Shown: one piece after another, positions 10,944-21,499 of the stretch
Layout: every line of letters begins with the position of its first letter
How positions within the stretch are numbered: the stretch's first letter is position 1
NCBI GenBank assembly: GCA_015143295.1
Contig: CM026553.1
Location: forward strand, 2,565,912 to 2,629,911
Length of the DNA stretch: 64,000 nucleotides
Direction of reading: 5' to 3'
DNA from: Tetracentron sinense
Taxonomy: Eukaryota > Streptophyta > Magnoliopsida > Trochodendrales > Trochodendraceae
Made by a program: the position numbers and the translations under genes
The notes under the pieces: generated by a model
Databases searched by the model: none
What the model saw: only the letters and a program-made list of their open reading frames with translations
What the model was told of the DNA's origin: nothing

Positions 10944-11726
10944 CTCCACCCCATTCCTTCACAACTCATTCCATTTCACTTGCTCTCTTCTCTCTCCTCT
11001 CTCAAAAACCTCTCTTTAACATTGGCGATCCCGGGAATTCGATTTCGAATAATCATTCTCGGGAGCACCTATTTCAAAGACCCTTTTGGGTTTTTTGGAA
11101 GGTAAAATATCACCAAAATTTGACGTTTGCTTAGTCCTTTATTAGTGTTAAATTATTTTCTTGTTTTTAAAATACTTAGACTGCTTGCCCTGTCAAACCC
11201 CTGCCTGATCTTCGGTTCAAACATAGCCTACCCTATCGAACCTCTGCCTGAACTTTGATTCAAACATAGCCTACCCTGTCGAACCTCTGCCCAAAATTCG
11301 GTTCAAACTTAGCCTACCCTGTCGAACCTTTGTCCGAATCTCTGTTCAAACCCCACTCACCTAGGATAGAACCCCTGTCCTGTCCCTGATTAGTTCAATA
11401 TGTATATTACTGTTCATACAATACCTATCAGGCCTATAGATGAAATTCAAGCTTCTCTTATGGTTTCCCCCACTTTAATTCAGATTTAGGGAGAAGGTAA
11501 CCATCTCTGGATGGGAGTTTAGGGGTGCCTAACACCTTCCCCTAACTCAAATGAATCCTTACCTTGAACTTTATTTCCAGACCAAAGCCTTATCCAACCT
11601 TTTAAGGGACCCTATTTTGCCTAACAATCTAAATAGGTGGCGACTCTCTCTTTTCAACATTTTTAGCACTATTCCTCCTCGTGTTCAATCTTGATCGGGA
11701 GTGGGGGTTAAAATCTCAGGTCTACA

Positions 11727-14700
11727 CAATGAAATGGTCTTGTTGCGCAGGACTTGATCTCGCCTGTCCAAAATTTGAACTAGTTGCTCAACTAGGGTGA
11801 GGTCTTCTCGGATTTCTACTAAATCAATCTCTGTGACATGGGATGGGTCTAGGATATATTTCCTGAGTATAGAAACATAGAAAACATTGTGGACTGTTGC
11901 CATATGAGCGGGTAAGACAACACGGTAAGCTACCTCACTGACTCTAGTGATAATCTCGAACGGACCCACATATCTCGGGCTAAGTTTGCCTCTCCTACAA
12001 AATCTCATAACACCTTTAGTCGGCGAAACCTTAATCAATACAAAATCACCAACCCGGAATTCAAGGTCCCTCCTAAGGTTGTCATCATAACTCTTCTGTC
12101 GATCCCATGCCGTTTTCAACCTTTCCCTGATAACTTTGACCTTCTCGACAGTTTGCTCAATCAATTCTGGGCCCAATACTTTTCTTTCTCCGACTTCATT
12201 CCAATACAAAGGGGATCTACAACTTCTCCCGTACAAAACCTCAAAAGGCGCCATTTGAATGCTCGCTTGATAACTATTAGTGTAAGCGAATTCAACCAAT
12301 GACAAGTGGTATTCCCAACTACCTTTGAAATCTAGCATACAGCCTCGAAACATGTCTTTGATAATTTGATTCACCCTCTCGGTTTGCCCGTTGGTCTGAG
12401 GATGAAAGGCCGAGCTAAAGTCCAAATGGGAACCCATTGCGCTTTGAAAGCTCTTCCAAAACCTGGAAGTGAATCTTGGATCCCGGTTTGAGACAATGCT
12501 CACTGGCACTCCGTGCAACCAGACTATCTCCTTGATGTACAATACCGCTAGTTGGTTCGAGTTAAAAATGGTTCGATACAACAAGAAATGGGCAAACTTT
12601 GTCAATCTGTCCACTACAACCCATATAGCATCGGAGTTCTTGGCTATCTGTGGCAAGCCAAGTATGAAGTCCATGAAGATGTGCTCCCACTTCTACTCAG
12701 GAATAAGGAGAGACTGTAATTGACCCACCGGTCTCATGTGCTCTGCTTTGACTTGCTGGCACACCAAACACCAGGATACATACTCTGATACTTCCCTCTT
12801 CATATTCTGCCACCAGAAGTGTCCCTTGAGATTTCTATACATTTTTGTACCCCCAGGGTGTACGGTGTACTTGGACCAGTGAGCTTCATCCAAGATCTCT
12901 CTTTTAAGCTCTTCGTCATCAGGAACACATGTTCTTCCCTTGAATGTGATAGTTCCATCTCCACTTGTGGCGAAATCCTCACTACCCCTACTAATCATCT
13001 TGTCTCGGTAAGCGAGTAACTAAGTATCCAATTCTTGAAATTCTCAGATCTGGTCCAAGATGTAAGGCATAATGGTGATGTTAGCCATTATCGGTCCAAA
13101 CGTAGGGAGACTAAGACTGATGTCGAGGTTGGATGAATCCTCTAACAACCTCCACTCATGCACCATCATATGAGTCAAGAGGGTAGTAGGCTTCCTGCTA
13201 AGTGCATCTGTGACTGCATTAGCCATGCCTGGATGGTATTGAATGGAACACTCATAATCTTTCAAAAACTTCATTCATTACAGTTGTCTTAAATTCAATT
13301 CTTTCTAGGGAAACAAGTACTTCAAGCTTTTGTGGTTAGTGAATACCTCGAACTGTTCCCCATAGAGATAATGTCACCAAATCTTTAAGGCAAAAACGAC
13401 CATGGCCAACTCTAAGTTGTGTGTAGGGTAGTTCTTCTTATGATCTTTCAATTACCTTGAGGCGTAGGCAATGACTCTACCGTGCTGCATAAGCACACAT
13501 CCCAACCCCACATGGGAGGCGTCACTGTAAACGACAAAACCACCACTCAAAGATGGTACTGTGAGTACGGGAGCCGTAGTAAGGCATTTCTTCAACTCCT
13601 GGAAGCTAACTTCACATCTGTCGCCCCAACTGAACTTGGCATTTTTCCTTATCAAGTATGTGAGCGGTCTTGCTAAACTGGAGAACCCCTCCACAAACCT
13701 CCGATAATAGCCTGCTAACCCTAGGAAGTTACGTATCTCTATGACACTCTTAGGCCTCTCATAGCTCATAACTGCCTCAATCTTGATTGGATCAACTGAG
13801 ATGCCTTCGGCTGACACCACATGGCCTAGGAATGCCACTTTCTCCAGCTAGAATTCACACTTACTCAATTTGGCGTATACCCTATGCTCTCTCAACATCT
13901 CCAGAGTAAGGCAAAGGTCTCGTGCTTGATCTTCCCGTGTCTGGGAATATACCAAGATGTCGTCAATGAACACAATCCCGCATCGATCCAAGTATGATCA
14001 GAACACCCGGTTCATCAGATCCATAAAGGCTGCCAGTGCATTCGTGAGACCGAAAGGCATGAAAAGAAAATCGTAGTGCCCGTACTGAGTCCTAAAATCC
14101 ATCTTTGAAATGTCCTCTGCCTTGATTTTCAACTGGTGATAACCCACTCTAAGGTCAATCTTGGAGAAATATCTAGCTCCTTTTAGTTGATCAAACAAGT
14201 CATCTATCCTTGGCAACGGATAACGATTCTTGATAGTGACTTTGTTTAACTATCGGTAATCAATCACATACTCATTGAGCCATCCTTCTTCTTCACAAAT
14301 AGCATTAGGGCACCCCATGGTGAGACACTCGGTCTAATGAAACCCAGGCTTTGCAGTTCATCCAACTACACCTTCAACTCCTTGAGTTCAATCGAGGCCA
14401 TCCTATAAGGAGCTCTTCAAATTGGAGCTGTGCCCTGAGTAAGCTCTACCATGAACTCGATCTCCCGATCCAGAGGCAATCTAGGCAATTCATCTAGAAA
14501 CACATCCAAAAACTCACTCACAACCAGAATGGCTAAGGAGTTTTGTGCTTCTAGGTTCACCAAACTTAGTGCCGCAAAGCGAACAATATCCCTTCTTTGC
14601 AATCCCCGAAAATAAAATGGCTTTACTCCTTCTGGTTGGAAGTTCACCACCTTCTCAAGGCACGCCACATGTCCGTGGTGAGTCGCTAGCCAATCCATAC

Positions 14701-14964
14701 CTAAAATGATGTCGAAATCCAAGTCTTGGAAATCTAGGATGACGAGGTCAGCCAATAATTCATTCTTCCCCAATTGAACCACACAGTCTCTAAATATCCA
14801 GTTCGTATCGACTGACTTGCCAAGAGAAGTTGCAATGGTTAACTCCCACTCTAAAGGACTAGACTCGGATGCCAAACCTTTCATGAAACTAAGTGATACG
14901 AAGGAATGAGTGGATCCTATGTCGATCAGCACTCGGGCTAGGCATTCATTTATCAATAAAGCAC
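11727..14964 (-). pseudogene. pol: Chromovirus I pol: protease, RT, RNase H, integrase
   Basis: In coding order: aspartic protease at about 14964-14600 (active site reads DIGSTHSFV instead of DTG, a C-to-T change) and GMDWLATHHGH; RT at about 14500-13850 with [19 protein letters not shown] and FIDDILVYS; tether and RNase H at about 13838-13100 with [20 protein letters not shown] and [11 protein letters not shown]; integrase zinc finger at about 12998-12750 (H, H, CLVCQQ); integrase core at 12674-11900 with MDFILGLP, SNRDPRFTSRFW and HPQTNGQTERVNQ. The C-terminal chromodomain is cut off by the Ogre insertion at RNKTI. Breaks include a stop after RVF (13997-13999), a shift and stop before the RT LNK motif (about 14250), and a stop in ASR*LK at about 13454. 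Confidence 0.9.
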
Positions 14965-15095
14965 CTGTGCGGTTAGATAACTAACGTCAATAGATTTCAA
15001 GCATACACACATCATGCATGAGTAACCTATTAAATACTAACAACATCACATCATAGTAAGCATTTTCAATGTAACACTTTAGCATTTTCACGTAC
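14965..15095 (-). other. Predicted gag-protease intron of chromovirus I
   Basis: The donor GTGCAAG|GTACGTG and acceptor CCGCACAG|GTG bound 131 bp. Removing it joins the gag end (SDDVVQG) to the protease start (LLINECLARVLID) in frame. The equivalent intron in element B (58701-58842) has the same donor context and phase. Confidence 0.7.
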
Positions 15096-15317
15096 CTTGC
15101 ACGACATCATCAGATGCACGTGCGTCTCTCTATGACAGGGCAAAAACTCGGCCTTACGTTGCTTGACGAGGTGGCCTTGTAGAAGGTGAGGGCCTCGAAG
15201 CTTGTGAAGAGCTTTGCTGAGATGACTGCCTAACAGGGGACCTACTCCCCTGAGATTATGCTAGTAGATAATGCCAGGGACAATATCGAATCATGTGGCC
15301 TTGATCACCACAATGAA

Positions 15318-16122
15318 TGTAGAGCCCCGGACTTTTTCATGCTTAATACATGGCACTTTCGTAGCCAATTTGCCTTTAAAGTAGTACAATTAATAAATAA
15401 GAAAGAAATTGGAAATTCCGAAATGTCAGAAATGTTCCTTTTCGAAGTACGAACCCAAGGGTTTTCAAGCACAAAAATGGTACCTTAAGTCAAGTCAAGT
15501 GCACGGTGTTTTCAAGGGTTTTATCGGCTTTTATGAATGCAAGCATGATTATATACTTCTTTACTTTATTGTTATGATATGAATTATTCCTGCTTTATAT
15601 GTATGAATTGTTTCATGCTCTATGTATCGCTATCTGTATGCTATGACTATTGGTTAGTATTTGGTACCCGTTGAGTATTCCATGCTCAGCCGTACTTCTT
15701 ATGTCGGCAGGTGATAGTGGAGCGATTGCTCCTTTTGATGTCTGTGCTCCTGGCCCATGGGTGGAGGAGGAGTACATTGAGGAACCTTTGGAGGAACCTC
15801 CGGTAGAGGGCTACTATTAGGTAGTGGTTGTAGATTCTGAGTGATAGAGCTGTGGGTGAGTTGAGAGAGATGTATTCATGTATTTTGGTGGGCCTGTCTG
15901 CACTTTCTTTTGTGTATCTTTTTGTAAAAATTTGGATCATGTATGTATATACTTAGAGGTTTGTTAGACTTCCATTGTGCTATGTTATATGTTTCCGCTA
16001 TCGTGTCCTCTTTGTATATGCTTTGTGGGTTTTGCAGGATGGATTGTCAAGCAAGTCATGTAAGTCATGATTAGTCGTCCAAAGTTCACTCTAACTCCTA
16101 GGGTGGGTTTTGGGTCGCGACA
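15318..16122 (+). mobile_element. Solo LTR E (family B type) with large internal deletion
   Basis: It starts TGTAGAGCCCCGG and ends GGGTCGCGACA, flanked by the 5-bp duplication ATGAA (15313-15317 and 16123-16127). Both ends match LTR B, but about 1.4 kb is missing between GAACCCAA (about 15474) and TTTCAAGCAC, so the palindrome array, promoter and intron donor are gone. It interrupts the zinc knuckle codons of chromovirus I gag. The orientation is opposite to its host element. Confidence 0.95.
15701..15820 (+). CDS. Conserved acidic LTR reading frame, solo LTR E copy
   Basis: A 39-codon frame from ATGTCGGCAGGT: MSAG, then PFDVCAPGPWVEEEYIEE, ending VEGYY. It differs from the B copy (56671-56790) mainly at a few residues and several third positions. 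It has the same acidic block as families A, C, D, F and H. Confidence 0.45.
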   Translation: MSAGDSGAIAPFDVCAPGPWVEEEYIEEPLEEPPVEGYY

Positions 16123-17465
16123 ATGAAAGCATCCCCCGGAAATCTTCTAAGAATCTCCGGCAAAATCTCTCCTCTCACAGTAAGTACAGGGCTCATACGA
16201 GTAGGTGGAGGGTGTATATCCTGTAGCCTGAGTCACTGCAGGGCGAGGAGCCTGAGTAGGGGCCGGGTGAAAAGCCGGTGGAGCAAAAGGACGAAGAGAC
16301 TGAAGTGCAGAGTATAATCTCTATGATGATGCCGGCCCTGAAGACTAATAAGAACTAGTCCTTGCTCTTTTCTCCCCTGAACTACTGGACTGGCCTTTCT
16401 CCATTCCTCTTCTCTTGAAGAATTCCTCAGAATTTGACTCTGCCAAAAGTGCTTTGTCTACTACCTTAGCATATGTCTCATGCTGGAACATCCAAACTCG
16501 ATCCTTGAGGTAGGCCTTCAACCCCCTCTCAAATTTTCAGGCTTTCATAGCCTCGGTAGCAATCATGTGTGGAGCAAATCTTGATAGCTCTGAAAATTTT
16601 GCCTCATAAGCGGCCACAGACATATTACCTTGCTCCAAGGTAATGAATTCAACTTCCTTCTTTTCTTTCATCCCTATCGAGAAGTACTTCTTGTAGAATA
16701 CATCCAAGAATTCTCCCCATGTCCATTATTGACCCTGTCGAGTCAACTCCCGAGTCCTAAGTGCGGACCTCCACCAATGATCGGCCTCGCCTTCATGCAT
16801 AAAGGCAGCCCAAGTGACCCTCTCTACCTTAGTAAGCGTCAACACAGAGAAGATCTTTTCAAGTTGCCGGATCCATCCTTTGGCGGCTAATGGGTCAATA
16901 CTTCCATAGAACACCGGAGGCCTCATTCTCCGAAAAGCTTCTATTCCGGCTTGTGCTGATTGGGAGGAGCAGTTATAGTGCAGCATTAGGAGGAGGAGTA
17001 GCAGGTTGCCTCTCCGCTAGCATAGCCAAAGTCTCAGCTATGGATGCGAAAGACACGGAGTGCACATCTCCGCGCCCCAGCTCCACCTCTAATCCGATGG
17101 TCAGCTCCCATTCCTGCACCTCCCGTTTATATCCACCCACGAGCACTCTGCGTCTCATGATTAGATCCTAAGAACGAGCAATACACATGAGTCTAACTTG
17201 ATATCATTTCGTAAAAAAATAAATTTCACATCCTTTCATCACTTCATAGTCCATCTAAACGCATAACACAAAATCGGGGTATGCCTATCCATGGCATAAC
17301 AAACAACCGTGTTCCTAACGTAGGCCACCACTAGTTTGGTGAAGTTTCCAAAACCCCCTATTTTGACTAGGACTAACTCGTTAGTCAACTGGAAATAACA
17401 ACCTTTTGTGAGGTGCCTTCTAATGCCTTATTTTCATCCTAGTATTAGTTCTAAGTGACCCTACG

Positions 17466-17605
17466 GACTCTCATCCTAGACTACTGAACACTTCTTTTGC
17501 ACCCCAACATGCCCCCTAGGAGTTAACGTATACTTGAAGGTTGACTAACATACCTGCCAAACCACATCCGTACTGCCGGGCCAACATAATCCAAAGAGAC
17601 ATTAA
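17466..17605 (-). repeat. Remnant 5' LTR end and decayed primer site of chromovirus I
   Basis: On the minus strand, TTAACTCCTAGGGGGCATGTTGGGGTGCA resembles the shared LTR terminus (CTCCTAGGGGGTATTTTGGGTC), here in two parts around 17500-17540. It is followed by AAGAAGTGTTCAGTAGTCTAGG, a decayed form of the AGAAATGGTATCAGAGGTTAGG site of element B. Homology to LTRs fades at about 17605. Confidence 0.55.
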
Positions 17606-17643
17606 ACAGCGTGCCTTGCTCCTAATCTGGGTTTGCTGGATAC

Positions 17644-18137
17644 CTATGATAGGCAATGGAACATTGAGCCTTCAGTGTTTGACAGCTCTTAATGCCTGTA
17701 AGTAGGGTTGGCACGAAGAGAGAACTTGAATTTGATTTGGGATCCTTCTCAATGGGTTTCTTTATGATATCTGATTTCCCATCAAGCCATTCTTCATCCT
17801 TTTGATGTTCTTCAAATGGAGGTAGGATCTCTTGTATCTGAACTTGTGATTTGCTCCTAAATTGTGCTGATATGGACATGTTTGATGAAGTTGGTGGTAA
17901 GATCTTTGAAGCTGTTGGAAGAGGAGGTGGAGGAAGAAGAGCTGAGAAGCAGCTCTGTTGCTGGTTCTGTGGTTGGGTTGGATAGACAGAGGAGAAATCT
18001 GATAACAAATTCATGTGCCTCCATTGTCGATACTGCATAGTGTTATGGGAGGAAGAACCAGTGCTATTGTCTCTATAACCTGACATCATTCTTGTTTGAA
18101 CCAAAATCCTCTTCTGTATGCCCCATGCCCTGTTCAC
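17644..18137 (-). CDS. Unrecognised exon, Gln/Pro/Ser-rich protein; possible host gene
   Basis: An open frame of 165 codons to a good donor (CATAG|GTATCC at 17643), or 171 to the TAG at 17622. It has MSGYRDNSTGSSSHN, a QPQNQQQ run, a PPPPLP run, and a charged stretch EEHQKDEEWLDGKSD. A TATA-like CCTTTATATGA (minus, about 18223-18233) and a CT/GA microsatellite lie upstream. The composition suggests a disordered N-terminal region of a regulatory protein, but I do not recognise the family. The first Met could be at 18137 or at the MMSGY pair about 17 codons in. It directly abuts the chromovirus I LTR remnant, so any further exons lie beyond that insertion or are lost. It could also be a chance open frame. 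Confidence 0.35.
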
Positions 18138-18912
18138 ACTCTTATTGTGAGATCCAAAGACAAACCATCACTCCATTTAACAGCCACCCAATCTGTATCT
18201 CTTCCTCCTTAGTTCTCTGCATCATATAAAGGAACCCTCTCTCTCTCTCTCTCCCTCGTATTATGATAATCCACCATGTTATGTTGGAACATAGAGAATT
18301 CAGAGAATTCTAAGAACTTCTATGGGAGAGGAGAAAGACCTCTCTTATCCTCTCTTCCCTGCCTCACGGTCCTCTCCTTTTCTCTCTAGTTCAGCCCATC
18401 TAACCACCATTAAACTTGTAAAACAGTCCCCCATTTAGCCTCCATGAATGTCCCCAACACCACTCCATCAAACCACACTAACAGCCCCAAAATAACTTGT
18501 CCAAAGCCACATGTTTGGGCCTAAGAGCAGCAGCTCAGAACCCTTGTTTTCATGCCCAACAGCAGCCATCAATAGCAGCCTCCACTACTTACACCAGCAA
18601 GGAAGCACGCCCAAGATCAGCGGCCGCAGCTCACCATCTCCCTTTCCCACCTCTTCCACGACAACAGTGGGTAAGCCTCTTTCATTTCTCTTTCCTTGTT
18701 AGTTTAAGATCACTAGGTAGTTTACGATCAATAAGAAATGCGCCAGTTGTTGTTGCTGAATTTGCAATATAGCACAAACTCAGCAGCAGTGATGTAGTGC
18801 CTTTTGTTGAGAGCTAATGAGGAGATAGGATCACAACCAATTGCGTTGAATTCAATTAAATATGTGACACATGTTGATTGGAAAAGAGAAAAAAATTACA
18901 GAATTTGAATTT
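18138..18912. other. Possible promoter and leader region; (CT)n microsatellite at 18237-18252
   Basis: It contains the (CT)n run and a TATA-like site for the minus-strand frame. Plus-strand open frames at 18497-18772 are Ser/Ala-rich and end near a donor-like CAGTGG|GTAAGC (about 18668), but show no recognisable domain. No transposon ends seen. Confidence 0.4.
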
Positions 18913-18937
18913 TCGGCTTCTTTCTATCGTTCAATCC

Positions 18938-19075
18938 ATATGTGACAAGCATCAAACTCAGATTTACAGTTCATCTTTTGCTTATAAAAGTATAAGTGAA
19001 CATTGATTTCACTAATGCCATTATCCAAAGAGCAAGGGACAATAAGATCAACCGGTTGAAATGGTCAAAGCTTTA
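18938..19075 (+). repeat. Shuffled local duplications left of the LINE fragment
   Basis: It is a patchwork of short blocks that also occur within 900 bp to the right: ATATGTGACAAGCATC (also about 19816), AAACTCAGATTTACAGTTCA (also about 19904), a 40-bp block with CTTATAAAAGTATAAGTGAA (also about 19772-19811), CTAATGCCATT (also 19192), and an inverted AAGATCAACCGGTTGA (also about 19738). TTATCCAAAGAGCAA is directly repeated at 19021 and 19076. Confidence 0.85.
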
Positions 19076-19745
19076 TTATCCAAAGAGCAAAGAGGACTAG
19101 GTCTTCGAAACCAATCGGCTTTTAGCCAGGCCCTTTTAGCTAAGCAAGGGTGGAAGATTTTGACGTTTCCTAATTCTTTATGAGCTCAATTCTCTAATGC
19201 CATTTATTTTCCGACCTCAACCTTCCTAATAGCTCATACAGGTGGCCATCCATCATGGGGATGGCGTAGTCTGTTATGGGGTCGCTCCCTTATGGTGCAA
19301 GGTTTGAGATGGAGTTCGGATGGGCAACAGCGCTCGCTGTTGCCCATATGTATCTTGCAAAATGGGCCCATTTTTATCATTTGATGATTCCCGTGTAAAC
19401 AGTAGGTGGGCCCTCATTTTATAAGAAACATATGGGCAACAACAGCAAGCGCTGTTGCCCATCCGAGTTCTTTGAGATGACAAATAGGGAATGGTGAGTC
19501 AGTGAGGATTTGGTACGACCCATGGGTGCCAAACCAACCCAGCTTCATTCCCCTTCCCTACCTTGGTATATCTCCAAATGACTTAAAGGTGTCCTCCCTC
19601 TTGAACTCAACTTCTGGTGAATGAAACCTCTTCAGCTTTCACTGCCTCTTTCAGGAAGATGCTGTAACAGAAATCTTAAAAGTCCTAATCAGTCATCAAG
19701 GAGTTCCTGATAAGCTTGTTTGGCGCTTTACAAAAAATCAACCGG
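19050..19745 (+). pseudogene. LINE (non-LTR retrotransposon) reverse transcriptase C-terminal fragment
   Basis: The frame reads KLLSKEQRGLGLRNQSAFSQ, ALLAKQGWKI and HPSWGWRSLLWGRSLM, the conserved region after the RT domain of plant L1-type ORF2 proteins. A later IWYDPWVP-like segment follows. It is broken by a TGA at about 19180, by frame changes, and by a 147-bp MITE. The RT catalytic part and endonuclease are absent. Dead fragment. Confidence 0.75.
19318..19464. mobile_element. 147-bp MITE inside the LINE fragment
   Basis: Terminal inverted repeats GGATGGGCAACAG and CTGTTGCCCATCC extend as a longer imperfect palindrome (GCGCTCGCTGTTGCCCATATG). It is flanked by the duplication GAGTTC (19312-19317 and 19465-19470). 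Removing it restores LINE continuity. The superfamily is not clear from a 6-bp duplication. Confidence 0.85.
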
Positions 19746-19770
19746 TTGATCTTATTTCAATCCATATCGT

Positions 19771-19925
19771 GCATCTTTTGCTTATAAAAGTATAAGTGAA
19801 CATTGATTTCACATATGTGACAAGCATCTATCTGTGATGCGTTGATTGAATTTTACTTCAATGGATAATTTTTTGTCAAAACTTTCGTTAATAACCCCAG
19901 AATCAAACTCAGATTTACAGTTCAA
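19771..19925 (+). repeat. Source copy of the shuffled blocks, right of the LINE fragment
   Basis: It holds the same blocks as 18938-19014, but in a different order and with intervening sequence, so this side looks like the original arrangement. Confidence 0.75.
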
Positions 19926-20640
19926 AATCCTTGGCTTCCCACTTCAGTGTTTATGAAGTTTATAAATTCACAGTAAGATAATGAGTACTCAATTCAAAAT
20001 TCAAGTCATAATTTGCATATGTAAACAGTAAAGCTATGCGATCACTTGTTCATCAGTGTTGCTTTGATTTTTCATATCTATGCTAATGCCTATTACATGT
20101 TTGAATGAAGAACAAGAAAAATGTTTATTGGGACTCACTAAGGAAAAGTACTCTTTGAGAGATCATGGTTTTATTAAGGGTTCTTCACATTATTTAATCA
20201 TCCATGCAGGATAAGTGCATGGCATTATTATTGTTCTTTCCATGCTTTCTTACATACAATAGAAGGGTATTGGATTTTATCTCATGGTGACCTACAGCTT
20301 GCAATGTGGCTTGCCATACTCTTCAGAACCTCATTTTCTAGTGAAATGCATAATGCATCCCATGATTTGAACTATTATTGGGAACTATGGTATGGGTATT
20401 CTTTTGATGAGATGTGCGCCTCTATTGTGTCAGTAAAATTAAAGAGATTTCGGTTAGTTAGCCCTGTTTCTTTTGAGATGCTAGTTCTGCTTTATGCTTG
20501 ATTCATGGCTTTCAAGTAAAGCCCTCAATATGGCGTGAAATTGCTTAGATTTGGTGTGGTGTGCTGTTACTGATGTTTGCATGCATGTTAGTGATTGAAT
20601 CTTTTTTGCATATTAATTATGAAATCTGTAAATTTTATCA
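19926..20640. other. No recognisable feature
   Basis: AT-rich sequence with a 66-codon chance frame (20304-20501). It could belong to the body of the CACTA element whose end lies to the right, but no transposase similarity is visible. Confidence 0.4.
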
Positions 20641-21499
20641 TTTCAATATTCTAATAAATAATTTTATTTAATTGTGTTGTAGGAGGGAGCAGGGAGCACA
20701 CACTTGTCGAGTTTTAGAGGTGCAGGAGGGAACCAGCAAGATGAAGATAGTTAGATTTACGATTTATTGACACTTTTTTATGGACATGTGTATTGTATTA
20801 TTACATTATGATGGGCACCTGTGATTGGATGTATTTATTTTATTTTGATTTTCATGTCGAAAATTTCTTTTTATATATAATGTCATTATGGACAAGATTT
20901 TGTTTATTTAATATTGTTGACAGGTACAACACAGGTAAAAGAAATATTTATATTATTGACAGGTACAAAACAGGTTAAAAAAAAATTGAAAAAAATATTT
21001 TCAATTTTTTTTATGTCATGACTATTCGCGGCATTTGGGAAATGCCATAATTGATATTGGTGACTATAATGGCGTTTATAAATTGCCGTTAAATGTTTCG
21101 TCTATGACGGCGTTTTTACAAATGCCGCCAAAGATTTAGTCTATAACGGCATTTATATAAACGCCGTTAAAGGTTCGTCTCTAACGGCATTTATATAAAC
21201 GCCGTGAAAGGTGAGCCTATTACGGCATTTATATAAACGCCGTGAAAGGTAAGTCTATTACGGCATTTATATAAACGCCGTGACAGGTGAGTCTATTACG
21301 GCATTTTTAAAAACGCCGTCATAGAGTGACATATAATGGCGTTTTTAAAGTGCCGTCAAGATAAATGCCTCCTTTGTCTTCCCCGACGCGAGTAATAACG
21401 GCGTTTGGTTTGAAACGCCGTTATTGACTATAACGGCGTTTTTGTGATTTTTCACGGCGATTTAAAAACGCCGTTAAAAGTCTGAAATTTTGTAGTGAT
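20641..21499 (+). mobile_element. CACTA (En/Spm) DNA transposon, one terminal region
   Basis: It ends in TTTTGTAGTG at 21490-21499, the inverse of the CACTACAAAA terminus of CACTA transposons, preceded by a dense array of subterminal palindromes. A GTAGGAGGGAGCAGGGAGCA segment at 20681 resembles the last exon and 3' region of CACTA genes (weak). The other end (CACTACAAAA) was not found upstream, so the copy is truncated. ATT after the end is the expected 3-bp target copy. It lies in the copia-like LTR sequence at 21500. Confidence 0.75.
21029..21481 (+). repeat. CACTA subterminal palindromes, about 11 copies
   Basis: Units such as AACGGCATTTATATAAACGC continuing to CGTT recur about every 38-45 bp, each a palindrome of ACGGCRTTT and its complement. 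These are the expected transposase-binding repeats of plant CACTA elements. Confidence 0.9.

Larger units (their letters stand above)
5858..11726 (+). mobile_element. Ogre/Tat-type Ty3 retrotransposon, 3' portion
   Basis: It comprises a decayed gag remnant, a long non-coding 3' region with several tandem arrays, and a 3' LTR starting TGTAAACACCCC and ending GGTCTACA. RT, integrase and the 5' end are not in the window, so they were deleted or lie beyond element A, which interrupts the copy at 5857/5858. At the right end homology switches exactly to a minus-strand integrase, so this element inserted into chromovirus I. The bases after the LTR, CAATG, are the predicted target duplication; the partner copy lies outside the window. 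Confidence 0.75.
10306..11726 (+). repeat. Ogre/Tat 3' LTR (1421 bp)
   Basis: It begins TGTAAACACCCC right after the purine-containing ACAAAGCAGGGCAAC, and ends GGTCTACA where minus-strand integrase sequence resumes. It contains three hairpin-forming repeats, a strong TATA box, a CT-rich leader, four repeats of 'cctaccctgtcgaacctctgcc' type (11180-11350), and GGTGGCGACTCTCTC near the end. Confidence 0.8.
15096..17158 (-). pseudogene. gag: Chromovirus I gag, split by solo LTR E
   Basis: The start ATG at 17158 follows a short leader as in element B. The capsid region includes FRRMRPPVFYGSIDPLAAKGW, WIRQLEKIF and HWWRSALRTRELTRQGQ, then a tract equivalent to FYKKYF (about 16690). The zinc knuckle (CFHCGDQGH..., about 16135/15310) is cut exactly by solo LTR E. 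A stop after GQ (about 16727) and one in the capsid C-terminal part break the frame. Gag would form the virus-like particle. The C-terminal end (SDDVVQ) runs into the predicted gag-protease intron. Confidence 0.8.
11727..17605 (-). mobile_element. Chromovirus I (Tekay/Del type), degenerate, 3' end interrupted by Ogre
   Basis: Reading right to left: LTR remnant with decayed primer site (17466-17605), gag (17158 down to 15096, split by solo LTR E), gag-protease intron, protease, RT, RNase H and integrase, stopping abruptly at 11727 where the Ogre LTR begins. The order protease-RT-RNaseH-integrase is Ty3-type. The sequence is closely related to element B, whose pol ends in a chromodomain. Many stops and frameshifts make it non-functional and older than B. 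Confidence 0.85.

Noticed and set aside
18497..18772. Ser/Ala-rich frame with a donor-like site, possible first exon
   Set aside because: Two overlapping frames are equally open, there is no domain, and no acceptor partner could be supported, so I left it as a note in the region entry.
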